A stretch of 64,000 nucleotides of DNA from Pyrocephalus nanus (Eukaryota; Chordata; Aves; Passeriformes; Tyrannidae), in the NCBI GenBank assembly GCA_038380795.1, contig CM076261.1, positions 94,634,418 through 94,698,417 of the forward strand. The letters are read 5' to 3'. Below the pieces are notes generated by a model that was not told where the DNA came from, ran no database searches, and saw only the letters and a program-made list of their open reading frames with translations. The translations under genes and the position numbers were made by a program. How positions within the stretch are numbered: the first letter of the stretch is position 1; every line of letters begins with the position of its first letter. Shown in pieces: positions 1 through 10,107 of this stretch.

Positions 1-90
1 CTGCCTGTCTGCAGAGACACCAAAGGTTCTCCCTTCCTTTCCCTCCCCACCCCCATTTCTTTTAGGATTTTTCCCCCCCTTTTCCCTTTA

Positions 91-146
91 ATAGATACAT
101 ATATATATATATATATATATAAATGTGTATGTATATATATATGTAG
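91..146. repeat. (TA)n microsatellite
   Basis: An alternating AT tract of about 24 bp (98-121) is followed by a short TGTATG-type spacer and a second TATATATA stretch. It is a simple repeat with no coding value; an open frame crossing it reads as alternating Y and I residues, which is an artefact. Length is probably polymorphic. Confidence 0.9.
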
Positions 147-149
147 AGG

Positions 150-310
150 CGAGAGTGGAGGAAGCGGAGGGAGGGAGAGCTCTGCCATCCTTTGGACTTC
201 ACGCGCTGCCCAATGTTGGGCTGGTTACCCCTGGATATGTTGCTGGTTTCCATTTGGAATTTGACAAAGGGAAGAAGGAGGATATAAAACCTGGGGAGCT
301 CGGCAAGGTA
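150..310 (+). other. Possible non-coding first exon ending in a splice donor
   Basis: The block from about 150 to 305 is unique and moderately GC-rich. It ends in CGGCAAG|GTAAGG (302-313), a strong match to the vertebrate splice-donor consensus. A TATA-like ATATAAAA lies at 281-288, too close to the donor to be the promoter of this exon. The plus strand is open across the block, but the predicted peptide is not one I recognise and has no convincing start codon. GC-rich sequence follows, as expected near a 5' gene end. A chance donor match is quite possible. Confidence 0.2.
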
Positions 311-1740
311 AGGGGCTCCCGGCCACCCTTCCTTCTTCCACGGAGGGGAGGGAGAAAAGGGAACGCGACTTCTCCGGGCTGCGCTTTGCCTGGAGCGCGG
401 GGGGGGGGGGTCTGTCTCCATCCCCAGGGGAGGCAGGGATGGGGGCAGCGCTGGGCACCCCCTCCTCTGGTTTTGCCCCTGGAAACATCACCTGGAGGGT
501 GTTTTCGTCCCCTCAGCTCTGCAATTTGGACGGATGGAGCACAATCATTCCCTGACATGGGAAGTTTCAACTTTTGTGCATGCGGGTCCTGTGGGCAAAC
601 ATCAAGCGGTGGAGGAAAATATTGATGTCTGCAGGATGCGGAGGGGGAAATGCAGTCGTGTCCTGGGGAAAGCAGCTGGGGATTGGGTTGTTTTGGGGAG
701 CGGGGTGGGGAGAAGGCAGCCAGGAGAGGGATGAGGAGCGGGGAATCGCGGCAGGAGAGCTGCAGAGCCAGCCGGGGCTGAACTGCAAAGTGCTGTGAAG
801 CCGCGGTGCCTTCGGGGGCAGCCCTGGGGTCCGGGACTCCTCAGCCTGCAATGTTGGCAAACAAAGTCTCGGAAGGACAGGCAGCTGCCTGCCCCGGGCG
901 TGAATCTGCCCTTATCCCAGCTCCTTGCCTTCCCCTTTTCCCTCGGAGAGGTGTGGGGGGGGGGGTGGGGGGTGGAGGGTCTTTTTTTGCTTCGCCGCTT
1001 GCGTGGCTCCTACCCAGGGCTGGAGGCAACGGCTGGGGAGGGGTGAGCTGCTGATGTGCCCCCCCCCCCAAATGCCATTTATCAGCACTTTGCCTCACAC
1101 TGGAGGAGAAAATGAGCCTTTAGCCTGTGTAGAGCTCGGAGTACGGCACAGATGCACAGACACGCACACGCTGCTCCCGGAGCTGTGCTCCTGGGGGATG
1201 CTGGCACCTAGGCACGGCTTAGCTTTTCTCTGAGGATGGGGTTGGGGGGGTGGCGAGAGAAGGAGTCTCCATCAGGGATGCGTAATTACAAAGCATCTTG
1301 TTCTGAATCACCCTGTGTGGGAATGAATCGCAAAATTTGTCTCTCCCTCTTCCCCCACCGCCCCCTTCCCTTTCACGGCCTGACATTCGCTGATGGAGGG
1401 TGGCTGTTGATGCATCTTCAGACTTTCACAGAGAGGTGTTTCAGCCATGGCTCTGCCAAGGCTGGAAGGAAAAGGGGGAAAGCGGGATGGAGGCGATCAG
1501 GTGGATGTCTCAAAGGGACTTTTCAGCCTGGCTGTGCCCCCGGTCCTGGCTGAGAGCAGCAGCGCTCCCCGAATCCAAGGCTCGGTTTTCAGATCAACTC
1601 TGCCAGGTACCTTCGGTTGTGACTCACACTCAGGTCCTGCCCTGGCCACGGGAACAACCCCTGTGAATCCGCTGCACAGAGAGGAGGTGGTAGGGAAGGG
1701 AACATCAAGGCAAGGTCAAAGGGATGGAGGGCAAAAAGAC
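311..1740. other. GC-rich unique sequence with poly-G and poly-C tracts, no gene seen
   Basis: This stretch contains a 12-G run at 399-410, a G-rich block at about 949-976 (G runs broken by single T) and a 9-C run at 1062-1070. The remainder is unique and GC-rich. CpG dinucleotides are moderately frequent near 350-410. Open frames exist on both strands at once, as expected for GC-rich DNA, and none has recognisable domains. Confidence 0.6.
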
Positions 1741-1909
1741 ACCCCCCCACTTCCATCCCTGACCATCCCATCCCTTCGGAGCCGGGGCTTTCCAAGGCTC
1801 AGGCTCAGCCCACCTCCAGCACCGGGTCTGGCGAGTGCCAGGGCCAGCTGACAGCTGATGGCTGAGGGAGGAGGAAGAGGAGGAGGGGAAGGAGGGGGCT
1901 GAGGAAGAG

Positions 1910-2345
1910 CGGAGCTACTTTGACAGATGCCCAAACCAAACCTGCCTGTGCGGCAGAGCGAGAATCGCAGCGTCTTCAAAGCCTCCCTGGGAGGGAGCCG
2001 GGGGTGCTCGGGGAGCAGGGGGCACCTCCCCAGCCCCGGTACCTGTTGATTAGCGATAGGTTTGCTCTCACCTGGCCGTGCAAAGCCTGAGGGAAGCCGG
2101 GAGAGATGAGCCCCCGGCACTCGGCGGAGTTGCCTGGTGACCTCCGCGGCGGAGCAGGGAGGGCTGGGTGTTAATGATGATGACTCTGCTTTGGCTGGTG
2201 CTGAAATATCTGTATTATCTATTATCAGCTGGGAGACGAGGCTGGAGGCTTCGCAGAGCTGGGATCTCATCCAAAGTCCGGGCTGCTAAAGGAAACAAAC
2301 AACTCCCCGTGCATATTAAGTGGGTCCCTAATTAATTAATGACTC
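1910..2345. promoter_or_regulatory. Motif-dense block, candidate enhancer
   Basis: The block combines a TGACAGATG MEIS/PREP-type word (near 1920), GATTAGCGATAGG (near 2048), two closely spaced GATA-type words in TTATCTATTATCAG (near 2215), and a homeodomain and AP-1-like cluster at about 2312-2350 with CATATTAAG, TAATTAATTAATGACTCATTAA pieces. Several CpGs are retained in the GC-rich half (1960-2150). The density of intact motifs is what conserved vertebrate enhancers look like. The reading is by eye only and conservation has not been tested. Confidence 0.3.
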
Positions 2346-3230
2346 ATTAACCTGGGTCCCACAGTCCTTGCTGTGCGGGGGACCTCGCTGAGGAAGAGGA
2401 AGGGGGTCTCAGGGAAGAGCCAGGGAGGTTTTTACCCCGGGAGCGTGCTGAGGAATTGCACCAGCTCTCAGCCAAGCCGCACTGCCAGGGGACAGGGTGG
2501 GCACGGCGCTGAGCCGGGCATGGCACAGGGGACAGGCAGAGGGCTGGGCAGGCAGGACATCCTGTCTGGGGGTGCTCAGAGGGGCATGGGGAGCACGGGG
2601 GTGCTGGGCCAGGGGCAACCAGGGGACCTCCGTGCTCTGCTCTGTGCGATCTAGAGGGGTCAGGATGCAGCATCGCTTCTGCTGTACAGGGAGAACGGGA
2701 AGGCCAAGAAGAAACTGGATGGGGTAAAGGCACAGGCAGGGTAGGAGCGGGACCCCTGGTCCTTTCAGCAGCACTTGGGGTGGTGTTGCAGAGCCCTAGG
2801 TGCAGGGATAGGGGCTTGGACACCCCCCACCCCCCCATAACTGACCACTAAAGGTGAAGAGGCTCAGGGAAGGACTGGCTGCAAAGTGCAGGGGTTTTCT
2901 ATTTATGAATTTTCTCTACCTCTCTTCTCCTTACACGGGGGAAACTGAGGCAGGTCTGTGTGCCAGACCCCATACCCGGGCTGGGAATTGTGTGTGTGTG
3001 GGGAGACACTTCTGATCTCCAGTCAGACGTCAAAGAGCTGCCACAGACACCCTCCACCGTGGGGGGAGCACCCCCTCATCCCACTGTTTTGGCACCCCAG
3101 GGAGACCCGCATCACCCTCTGCCCCACAGGCCCTCAGAGGTGGCGTGGGACACTCACACAGCCCTTCTCTCCCTTGCATCATCCCACAGGCCCCTTTTTC
3201 AACCACCCCAAACTCAGCAACACCCCCTCC
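2346..3230. other. GC-rich unique sequence, nothing recognised
   Basis: No repeat family, RNA gene or convincing exon is visible. A short ACGGGGGAAACTGAGGCAGG at 2934-2953 recalls the core of MIR elements but has no supporting flanks. Open frames on both strands overlap each other and carry no domains. Confidence 0.5.
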
Positions 3231-3233
3231 CAA

Positions 3234-3283
<50 letters not shown>
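3231..3283. repeat. (CA)21 microsatellite
   Basis: A pure CA repeat of 42 bp (3241-3282) is preceded by an imperfect CACACC lead-in. It lies about 15 bp upstream of the CpG island. It forms runs of His-Thr or Val-Cys in translated frames on the two strands, which explains two of the longest open frames in the window. Confidence 0.95.
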
Positions 3284-3285
<2 letters not shown>

Positions 3286-3296
3286 CATCCTTCCCA

Positions 3297-3535
3297 CAGC
3301 ATCGGGACCGCGGGGCGGGAGAGAGGCTGGGAGAGGATGGGGGAGCATCTCAACGTGGTGTCAGGGTCCCCTCCACACCTCTCCCCGGTACCATCCCCGC
3401 TACCGGGGGGGCTGTCGGGGGCGGCCGGGGCTTGCGGCGAGCGGCGGGGAGGTGGCGCTCGCAGCCCGGCTATCGCCGCTCGCCGCCCCCGGAGCGCTCG
3501 GATGCTCGGCACAGCCCGCGGAGCGCTGCTCCCCC
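3297..3535. promoter_or_regulatory. CpG island
   Basis: I count about 29 CpG dinucleotides in roughly 240 bp, far denser than anywhere else in the window. The block is strongly GC-rich and contains GGGGCGGG and GGGGGCGGCCGGGG Sp1-type boxes. Such islands usually mark promoters or transcript starts in vertebrate germline-unmethylated DNA. No TATA box or clear coding start is seen on either side, so direction and target gene are unknown. Confidence 0.6.
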
Positions 3536-3553
3536 TTATCCCACCCCTCCGCC

Positions 3554-3605
3554 AAAAAAAAAAAAAAAAAAACACCCACCAAAAAACACCCCCCAAAAAA
3601 CAACA
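3554..3605. repeat. Poly-A run and A/C-rich tract
   Basis: A 19-A run (3554-3572) continues into ACACCC and CCAAAAAA low-complexity sequence. A matching poly-T run lies about 180 bp downstream. No processed pseudogene body could be recognised immediately upstream of the A run. Confidence 0.9.
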
Positions 3606-3750
3606 CCACCCCACCTGCACGGCTCGCAAGAAGCGCTGCCTCGCACCCCGCACCCGAAACACGCCGCCCACGGGGTTTGTGTCCCACTCTCCAGCATCAC
3701 CTTCCCATGGACTTTTAGCCCCCCCACCCACCCTGCGCCCCGTGTTTTGC

Positions 3751-3765
3751 TTTTTTTTTTTTTTT
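3751..3765. repeat. Poly-T run
   Basis: A homopolymer T run of about 15 bp in pyrimidine-rich sequence. It lies in opposite sense to the poly-A at 3554, so the two could pair to fold back the intervening 180 bp. Confidence 0.85.
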
Positions 3766-3766
3766 A

Positions 3767-4545
3767 CCACACTCCCCCAACACGTTTCACCCTCCCCCTT
3801 CCCCCCAGTTTCAGCGTCGTTGTGAAAACAGAGGCTCGTTGTGCTGCCACGGGCTCTCCATGGGAGTGCAAGTGGTGTGAGCAGCTCTATCACCTCCGTG
3901 CCCAGGATTTGGGGAGGGGGGCAGCCCCCAGCTCCAAGGGCCTGCTGGGGGTCCTTACACCATCCCTTGCTCCCTACAAGTGTGGGAAAGGGATGCCCGA
4001 ACACTCTGCTCCTGCGAGTCCACCCGTGGTGGGATCGTGCCCCATCATCTCTCCCGGGAAGGGGAGATGATGGAAGGGATTCCCGCAGTGCCTGTGAGGC
4101 TACAGACGGCTTTTCTTTGCCCCTTTTTTGGGAGGGAGGGAGAGGGGAGAGCAGCGTGCTCGTAGATCCAGATTCACCTTCTCCCGTAGCTCGAGTGCAG
4201 CACGCAGGAAATCCCCTGTCATCGATACCTGTTGCAGGGGATCAGCTCGGCTCATTAATTAGCTCCCGGAAACCTGCGCTGGTAAACAAATGAGTCAAAG
4301 CTTTTCTGCGGGGCTGATCCCGGGCTCGCAGAGCACCGGATGCCACCTTTCTGGGAGAGGTGCAAAGAGAGAGGAGTATTTTCTTCAAGATGGATGACAG
4401 GCTGTCTCTGGAACCAGCTCGCCTCCTCCCCTTGGAGAAAATTCCCATCCCCAAACGAGCCTTCCAAGGGAAGGGAGCTGGCACCTGGCCTGGGGGTTTG
4501 CAGAGGAGTCTTGGTGTCACAGCACATGTCAGAATGGCTTGATGT
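3767..4545. other. Unique sequence, no gene seen
   Basis: No repeat or gene is recognised. A short homeodomain and forkhead-type cluster is present at about 4250-4300, with CATTAATTAG, GGTAAACAAA and TGAGTCA words. It is too short to call as an enhancer without conservation data. Confidence 0.5.
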
Positions 4546-4596
4546 TGTTGCCCGTAATGAGAACACAAACTAACAGAGTGTCAGTTTATGCGGTGC

Positions 4597-4602
4597 TTTA
4601 TT
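4597..4602 (-). terminator. LTR polyadenylation signal
   Basis: AATAAA on the minus strand within the LTR, followed by GCACCGCATAAAC. Cleavage about 15-20 bases later would define the end of R. It could end minus-strand transcripts that enter from the 5 kb side. Confidence 0.6.
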
Positions 4603-4670
4603 CAGGGCCCGGGGTCCCTGTGGACTCCTGTCCCAAGACAGGTACCCAAAGACCCACATTTTGAACGCAT

Positions 4671-4678
4671 CTTTTATA
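4671..4678 (-). promoter_or_regulatory. LTR TATA box
   Basis: TATAAAAG on the minus strand, inside the solo LTR and at the expected U3 position upstream of the polyadenylation signal. If still active it would start minus-strand transcription near 4645, reading toward the CpG island. Confidence 0.6.
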
Positions 4679-5002
4679 CTATTTTCCAAGCAAGGTTACA
4701 TGATTGGTTTTACATTTCACAGGAGACATAGCAGTTAAACATAAACTTACATATCATTCAAATATTAATCCATTTACCTAACTGTAAACACCGTGTAATT
4801 AAATCCCACCACCAGATTACATCCTACCTCTAGTTGCAAATTTCTTTTGTTTGGTTCTGCCTGACTTATTGTTTCTTTTTGGTCAGCACAGCTTTAATGT
4901 CTAACCAGTCCCAACTTAGCTTCGGGCAAGCCCTGACTTGTCTCTGGCAGGGCCTTTCCAGGCTTATGCTCCAGGCAAACCTTGACCAAGCTGCAACAAT
5001 GT

Positions 5003-5383
5003 GGCTGCAGAGAAAGTCCCCATCACACCCCAGTGTTCACCCTCCACAGGATGCTCCCGTGTCCTTCTCATGGTTCCTTCCCCAGTTTCCCTGGGCTCTC
5101 TGCTTGTCTGAGGTTTGCAGAAGGTGCTGAGATAAAAGAGGGCAGGAGGGTGGTGCTTGTGCTTGGGTGAAACTTGGCCAAGAGTTAAATTGCTGGTGGG
5201 GGTTGATGTCCATCCATATATTTGGGATTTGGGGTCTGAAGCACAGGAAGAAAGGGGATGGGGCACCTTTTTCTCAGCCAAGGTGGGGATTGGAGGGATG
5301 TCTTCCAGGGGAAACAGCGTTTCAGTTTTCCATCTGCACTGGAGAGGCAGGGGCTCCTTTTGATTTGAGATGCACTCCTATCC
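5003..5383. other. Unique sequence between the LTR and a CR1 copy
   Basis: I see no gene or repeat in this stretch. Open frames on both strands are short and lack recognisable domains. Confidence 0.5.
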
Positions 5384-5613
5384 TTTAGATTAAATATTAG
5401 GAAGAAATTCATCCCTTTGAGAGGGGTGAGGCATTGTAGAGGTTACCCAGAGAAGCTGTGGCTGCCCCATCCCTAGAAGTGTTCAAGACAAGGTTGGACA
5501 GGGCTTGGAGCAACCTGGGCTAGTGGAAGGTGTCCCTGCCCACAGCAGGGGGTTGGAATGAGATGAGTTTTAAGGTCCCTTCCAACCCAAATAATTCTGT
5601 AATTCTGTGATTC
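5384..5613 (+). mobile_element. CR1 LINE, 5'-truncated 3' end
   Basis: The copy starts at TTTAGATTAAATATTAGGAA and runs through the typical CR1 3' UTR blocks: the CAGAGAAGCTGTGGCTGCCC block, GTGTTCAAGACAAGGTTGGA, the GTGGAAGGTGTCCCTGCCC block and AAGGTCCCTTCCAACCC. It ends with two ATTCTGT-type tail units. It is severe 5' truncation, usual for CR1, and keeps no reverse-transcriptase coding sequence. The sequence is close to the consensus-like form seen in the other copies. Confidence 0.95.
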
Positions 5614-6188
5614 ATGTATGGCCCCCTAAGATCCCAAATCCACAGGGGACGAGCCCTCTAAGTCCCAAATCACTGTGACAGGGCCAGCACAGACACTATC
5701 CTGGTCCTCAGCGACCTCCAGCATCCCAGTGTTGGAGGTTCCATCTGCCTTTTAACCCTTCTTAAAGCTCCTTCTGCCCAAAAGGCAATTGTTCCACAGC
5801 CCCACTCCATCCCTGACCCAATATTGGTTGCATTTTATTAGAACATAAGAAACCATCAACTGGAAGCCCAACTTGTCTCTTGCAGAGCAATCTGGCAGGG
5901 CAGCCCACGGGGAGAGCATAATTCCCTCTCTCTTACATGCTCTCCATGTGATATTTGGCTCTTTAATATGGTTTGCAGAGTGCTGAGGCTACAGAACACA
6001 CCAATAAAAAGGAATAAGGGAAAGGAAAATGAGCAGTAAATGAAGTCCCTTCAGAACATCCATTTGTCGTCGCATCTTGGGCTTAGAAATTCCTTGCGGT
6101 GCCTCTTGGAGCGAGGGGTTTGTATTAGTCTGATTATGCTGAGATAATCTGTCATGTTGCTCCAGGAAGCTCTGAGGGAAGAGTGGGG
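5614..6188. other. Unique sequence, no gene seen
   Basis: No repeat or exon recognised. The right part, from about 6060, merges into a block that looks conserved and is described separately. Confidence 0.5.
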
Positions 6189-6420
6189 AAAAAAAAAAAG
6201 AAAAAAAAAAAAAAAAGAAAGGAAAGATAATATTTTAAATCAGAGGGCTGCTGCTAGATTGGTGACTCTGTCTGGCAGACACACATCACTGCCCCCTTTA
6301 TGAAAATTTAAATTGGTTACCTCTGTCAGGGAAAAATGAGAGATTTGCTGATTTTAATTTGTTGAAGCGAAACACCCCCTGCCAATATTATCAGAATTAA
6401 ACCAGCGATGGTTTCCTGCT
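6060..6420. promoter_or_regulatory. Candidate conserved non-coding element
   Basis: The block holds AT-rich, non-repetitive sequence on both sides of an A-rich run (6189-6228). Features include retained CpGs in TTGTCGTCGCATC, a TTAATTTGTTGAAGCG piece, ATTTAAATTGG and TTATCAGAATTAAACC. The mix of intact homeodomain-like words and low repeat content resembles vertebrate conserved enhancers. This is an impression by eye; I cannot test conservation. Confidence 0.25.
6189..6228. repeat. A-rich low-complexity tract
   Basis: Runs of A broken by single G, about 40 bp in all. It interrupts otherwise unique sequence. Confidence 0.9.
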
Positions 6421-6430
6421 CTCCTTCTCC

Positions 6431-8456
6431 TACTCCCTCTGCATTTTTTTTTCTGAAATATCCCTTCATAAAACATTGATTAAGGAGTGACCAGCTGGTG
6501 ACAAATGAGCTGTTGAAAAGGCAGGCTCTGTGTGTTTGGTGCCCTGCCTGATCCCTGGGACAAGGAAGACCAGGGAAAGGAAGTGGAATCTGGAGGAAGA
6601 ATGGTCAGAGCCCTTGTAAGGAAATCTAGGAAGGAAGGAAAACTACCTGTTTGGAGTAGCTGGGGGTAAAAATGGAAGCAGATGGATGCAATCTTATGTG
6701 GTGCACTGTGTGCTGGCTGATGTGCATACATGCAGCAAGATATATAAAATATACAAAATTCTCCTTCCAGTGAGCATCAGTTTTAAGTTGTTGGTTTACT
6801 CCAGGTAGAGCTGCTGCTCTCTGGCTTGGTTTGTCCTGAGAGAAGGACACAGGAATCCTGCACATATCCAGGGCACCATTTTGTGCATACACCAGTAGAT
6901 TTTACTGCCAGCTCCTTCTCTGAACATCTCGTTTTTTGGTCAGAGGCAGGTCTTGTGATACCTTCTGCTATGATTTCAGCACTCCCACCTTGCATGCTCA
7001 CCTTGTCAGCTGCCTGTTTGCAGGCTGGCCTTGCTAGATGGAGGTGTTCCCTCAGCTTTTCTGAGCTCAGCTGGCCAGGAGCAAAGTCCTTGCTGTTTGC
7101 AAAATGGCTCTTTTCTTTCCTCCCTCTGTCAGTTATTAGGAATATCCCATCCCTGGCAGATGTACCTATTCCATATTCATTGAGAGTGAGCAGAGCTCTC
7201 TTTCTCTAAATGCTTTTGGGATGGGGGTCATGATAAATAGATCCTAAAATAGATTTGGAGCTGAAACTCTTCGTCCAGTCTGCGCTCCTGTCTTCTTGTG
7301 GATGATCATTTAATTCTACAGCTCTACAAACCACTGGAAGTTTGATCTCCCCAGCATTAAACCCCATGGCTTGATTTTAGAAACTGCAACTCCCGCTGTG
7401 GACCAAGGACATCCTCACAGGGCTGATCTCATCCACTGCCAAACCCCGTGGTCCAGGCCAGGGGGTCAGGTCACAGTTAATTAAGACATTGGTCCCTCTG
7501 CACTTGGGTGTTCTCATTTGTGAAATGGGCATGGCCTGGATCCCTCCTGCCCAGGGGGGCTCCGTGCCAGCCTTCAACTGGATGTGGTCAAACAACATTT
7601 CCTTTGGAATTCTGAGATGAAGGACACCAGCCAAGCACCAGGAATGAATTATTCTTCCTGTGCCTTGACTGTGAATACATGTCCACCCTTAAATCTTCCT
7701 CCTGAGTCGTGTTTTCTTGTCCTTTCTCAGTTTTTATTTTCTTGAAGCCTCTCCAGAGCCAAAGCTTTGGAAGTCTGAAAATCTCCTATACCTGCCTTGG
7801 GTTCCCTCTGGATTAAACACATAGTTTTTCCAGGAGACCTTGTGTAACACTGCAAAATGGCCCTTTGTGCAGTCCAGCACACATTGATATGCAAATGGCT
7901 TAAGCCTGGGGTGGGAGCCTGGCTTAAACTGGATGTTGTTGAGCAGGAATCTAACAATGGCCATCTTCTGGAAACAAACATCTGCTGGTTCCTGCAAATG
8001 GAAGTCGATACACCTTCAGCAGGAAATCTGTCCCGGTGGGGTCTTTTGTATTGAGAGCCCTGCTGGTAGATTTATTCATTGTGCAGGTCCCGTTCCCTTA
8101 ACAAGTCAGTTATTCATTGGCCATTGCTCGAGGGTGTGTGGAATTTATGGTCATAGTCCTGTAATCAGATATTTTGCTATAGAGGGCTTCACCACCGTGG
8201 AAGGTTTGAATAAATCAGTATGCAGCAAAAATTGATTCTCTCACAATCTATTTCTGGACTCAGCTCCTGCTTTAAGAGTGTTTTCTCCCTTCTGGAACCA
8301 CGTTATTAAAACCTTTGCATGTCTGTGCTGTGGTCAGCTCTACCAAAGCTATGGCCTAGTGCCCTGTGTGCAGACAGACCCACACTTGGGTGGGTTTTCT
8401 GGGCCTGATTTTTGTTCTGAGATTCTTGAGATACATGCTGTTGCCATTTCCCAGCC
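6431..8456. other. Unique sequence, no gene seen
   Basis: Two kilobases with no repeat I recognise. A block at about 8090-8235 has AT-rich, non-repetitive character with intact ATTCATTGGCCATTGCTCGAG and TGAATAAATCAG pieces, and may be conserved. Open frames of up to 127 codons occur but none has domains, good codon structure or splice context. Confidence 0.5.
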
Positions 8457-8486
8457 AAAAAAAAAAAAAAAAAAAGAAAAAAAAAG
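8457..8486. repeat. Poly-A run
   Basis: An A run of about 29 bp with a single G interruption near its end. There is no recognisable retroposed body to its left, so I treat it as a simple repeat. Confidence 0.9.
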
Positions 8487-9356
8487 GAGTTTTTCTCAAT
8501 CACCTGACTTCAGCATCTGCAGGTTGGAAAGAACTGCTTGAAAAGGCTTTAATCAACTGCCAGTGAAGAAAGGGAAATCAGATTTTGAGTAGCTGCACTG
8601 GTGCCTTAAGTACCAGAGCTTGGCCCTCTAATCTCCACTCCTCAGATGTTGTTCTACAATCTGATCAGCTCTATTGAGCCAAAACAAGGGTTAATTGCTA
8701 ACAAAATGCTCCTCACCTTTGTGCATACAAAGGAAGGGGCCAAGGTGAGCACCTTGCTTTTTGGAGCTTATTACAATCTTGCTGCCTGCAGGTGAGGGCC
8801 AGGGACTTTGGTTCTTGTAAGTGCCCAAGAATACCTCTCTGTGAGGATAAAATTCCAGCAGAGCCTCTGCTTTTTATGGCAGAAATCAGGGATGGGAGGA
8901 GAGGAAAATCTCTGTAACCTAGCAGCTTGTGCAGCTGCTGTCTCTTAGGTCGCTGGTGATGTTAAATGTGTAAATGTCAATGAACCTCTTCCCTGAGCAG
9001 GGCTGAGCTGTCTTGGCACTTCCACTAGGGATGGAGCTTGGCAGTGACATGGTTAGTCAGTGGTCAGACACGCTGCCTGCCTTGCAAGTGTTGCCTGAGG
9101 CACAGCGTCTTTCTAGGGAAACTCTGCTGGCTCCAGGGGTGGGTTTTGATTTAGGGAGGGTGCGTGGCAAAGGACATTTGGTGCCTGGTCTGCTCTGGTG
9201 AGGGCAGCCAGCCCAGAGGGGTGTGAGGCTGTGACAAGGAGCGTGGAGATTGTTCTCACAGAGCATGTGAGCAGGCAAACCAGCAGGTGCTTGTGGGAGA
9301 AGCCATATATGGGATGTACATGGGAGAGGCCCCTGAGCGGCCCTTGCCTCAGCAGA
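8487..9356. other. Unique sequence, no gene seen
   Basis: No repeat family or exon recognised in this stretch. Confidence 0.5.
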
Positions 9357-9680
9357 CTCATGGAATGTCCAGAGTTGGAAGGGACACACAAGGATCATCA
9401 AGTCCTACACACAGGACAACCCCATGAATCCCAGCATGTCCCTGAGGGCATTGTCCAAACACTTCTTGAGCTCTGGCAGCCTTGGTGCTGTGCCCACTGC
9501 CCTGGGGAGCCTGTTCAGTGCCCAGCCACCCTCTGGGGGAAGAACAATTTCCTAACATCCAACCAAAACATCTCCTGACACAGCTTGAGGCCATTCCCTC
9601 AGGTCCTGTCACTGGACACAGATAACACTGCCCTTCCAATCACCCCTTTTAGCACTTGCAGGTCAGCCATGAGGGCAAAT
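9357..9680 (-). mobile_element. CR1 LINE fragment, divergent subfamily
   Basis: It begins with ACTCATGGAATGTCCAGAG and GTTGGAAGGGACACACAAGG, the minus-strand view of a CR1 3' end, and continues through TGAGCTCTGGCAGCCTTGG, GCCCACTGCCCTGGGGAGCC and the GAGGCCATTCCCTCAGGTCC block. The ACACACAAGGATCATCAAGT variant is different from the other copies here, so this is a separate CR1 lineage. It is truncated at its 5' end (right side). Confidence 0.9.
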
Positions 9681-10107
9681 GAAGGAATAAGTAAATAGTG
9701 AATGCACATTTGCTACCTATCCTCAATACTTAAAAAAACAACAGGGACAATGTCAAACACTGTCTGTCCTGTGGGACTTGCTGGTTCCTGCCAGCTTGGG
9801 GTTTTCAGGTGTGTTAACAGGGATGGCAGTGCTGTCAGGACTTCCAGATTCTCCAGATGGGGATGATGCTACTACCAGCAGGAGAGATGGTGAGAGGGCA
9901 GAAGAGCAGCAAGGCTGAGAGGGCAGGGGGGAAGCCGGGAAAGATCCCAGCAAAATACAGGAGATGTCTCAGCAAAATAGTTTGTAGATGTACCCAAGGC
10001 ATCCCTCAGGGAAAAGACAACTGCCTGTCTTTGGGAAGTGCCTGCAGGCATGGAAATGCCACTGGAAGTTGTATGCATTCCAAACATTTTCTACCCCAGA
10101 TTGTGAG
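9681..10107. other. Unique sequence, no gene seen
   Basis: Nothing recognised between two CR1 pieces. Confidence 0.4.

Larger units (their letters stand above)
4546..4998 (-). mobile_element. Solo LTR of an endogenous retrovirus
   Basis: On the minus strand the element begins TGTTGCAG and ends GGGCAACA, so it has TG...CA ends within a 5-bp inverted terminal repeat. ATGT flanks it on both sides (4542-4545 and 4999-5002), a 4-bp target duplication. Inside, in minus-strand order, are a TATAAAAG box (4671-4678) and an AATAAA polyadenylation signal (4597-4602) about 70 bp apart, giving a U3 of about 350 bp, an R near 65 bp and a short U5. No internal gag, pol or env sequence or second LTR is in the window. 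The length of 453 bp and 4-bp duplication fit a class I (gammaretrovirus-like) avian ERV. The subfamily is not assigned. Recombination between two LTRs is the usual origin of solo copies. Confidence 0.85.

Noticed and set aside
281..288. TATA box ATATAAAA near a splice donor
   Set aside because: It is too close to the donor to serve the same exon, and no initiator or coding start follows.
62..625. Open frames on both strands near the left end
   Set aside because: They overlap each other in GC-rich sequence, cross an AT repeat and a poly-G run, and show no recognisable protein.
2930..2955. MIR core-like GGGGAAACTGAGGCAGG
   Set aside because: Less than 25 bp match and no supporting flanking MIR sequence.
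2958..4070. 370-codon plus-strand open frame, the longest in the window
   Set aside because: It translates a CA repeat (His-Thr run), a CpG island and a poly-A run (Lys run). The opposite strand is open for 324 codons over the same bases. No domain is visible.
8457..8486. Poly-A runs as tails of processed pseudogenes
   Set aside because: No reading frame, UTR or known gene sequence is recognisable to the left, and no flanking target duplication is seen.
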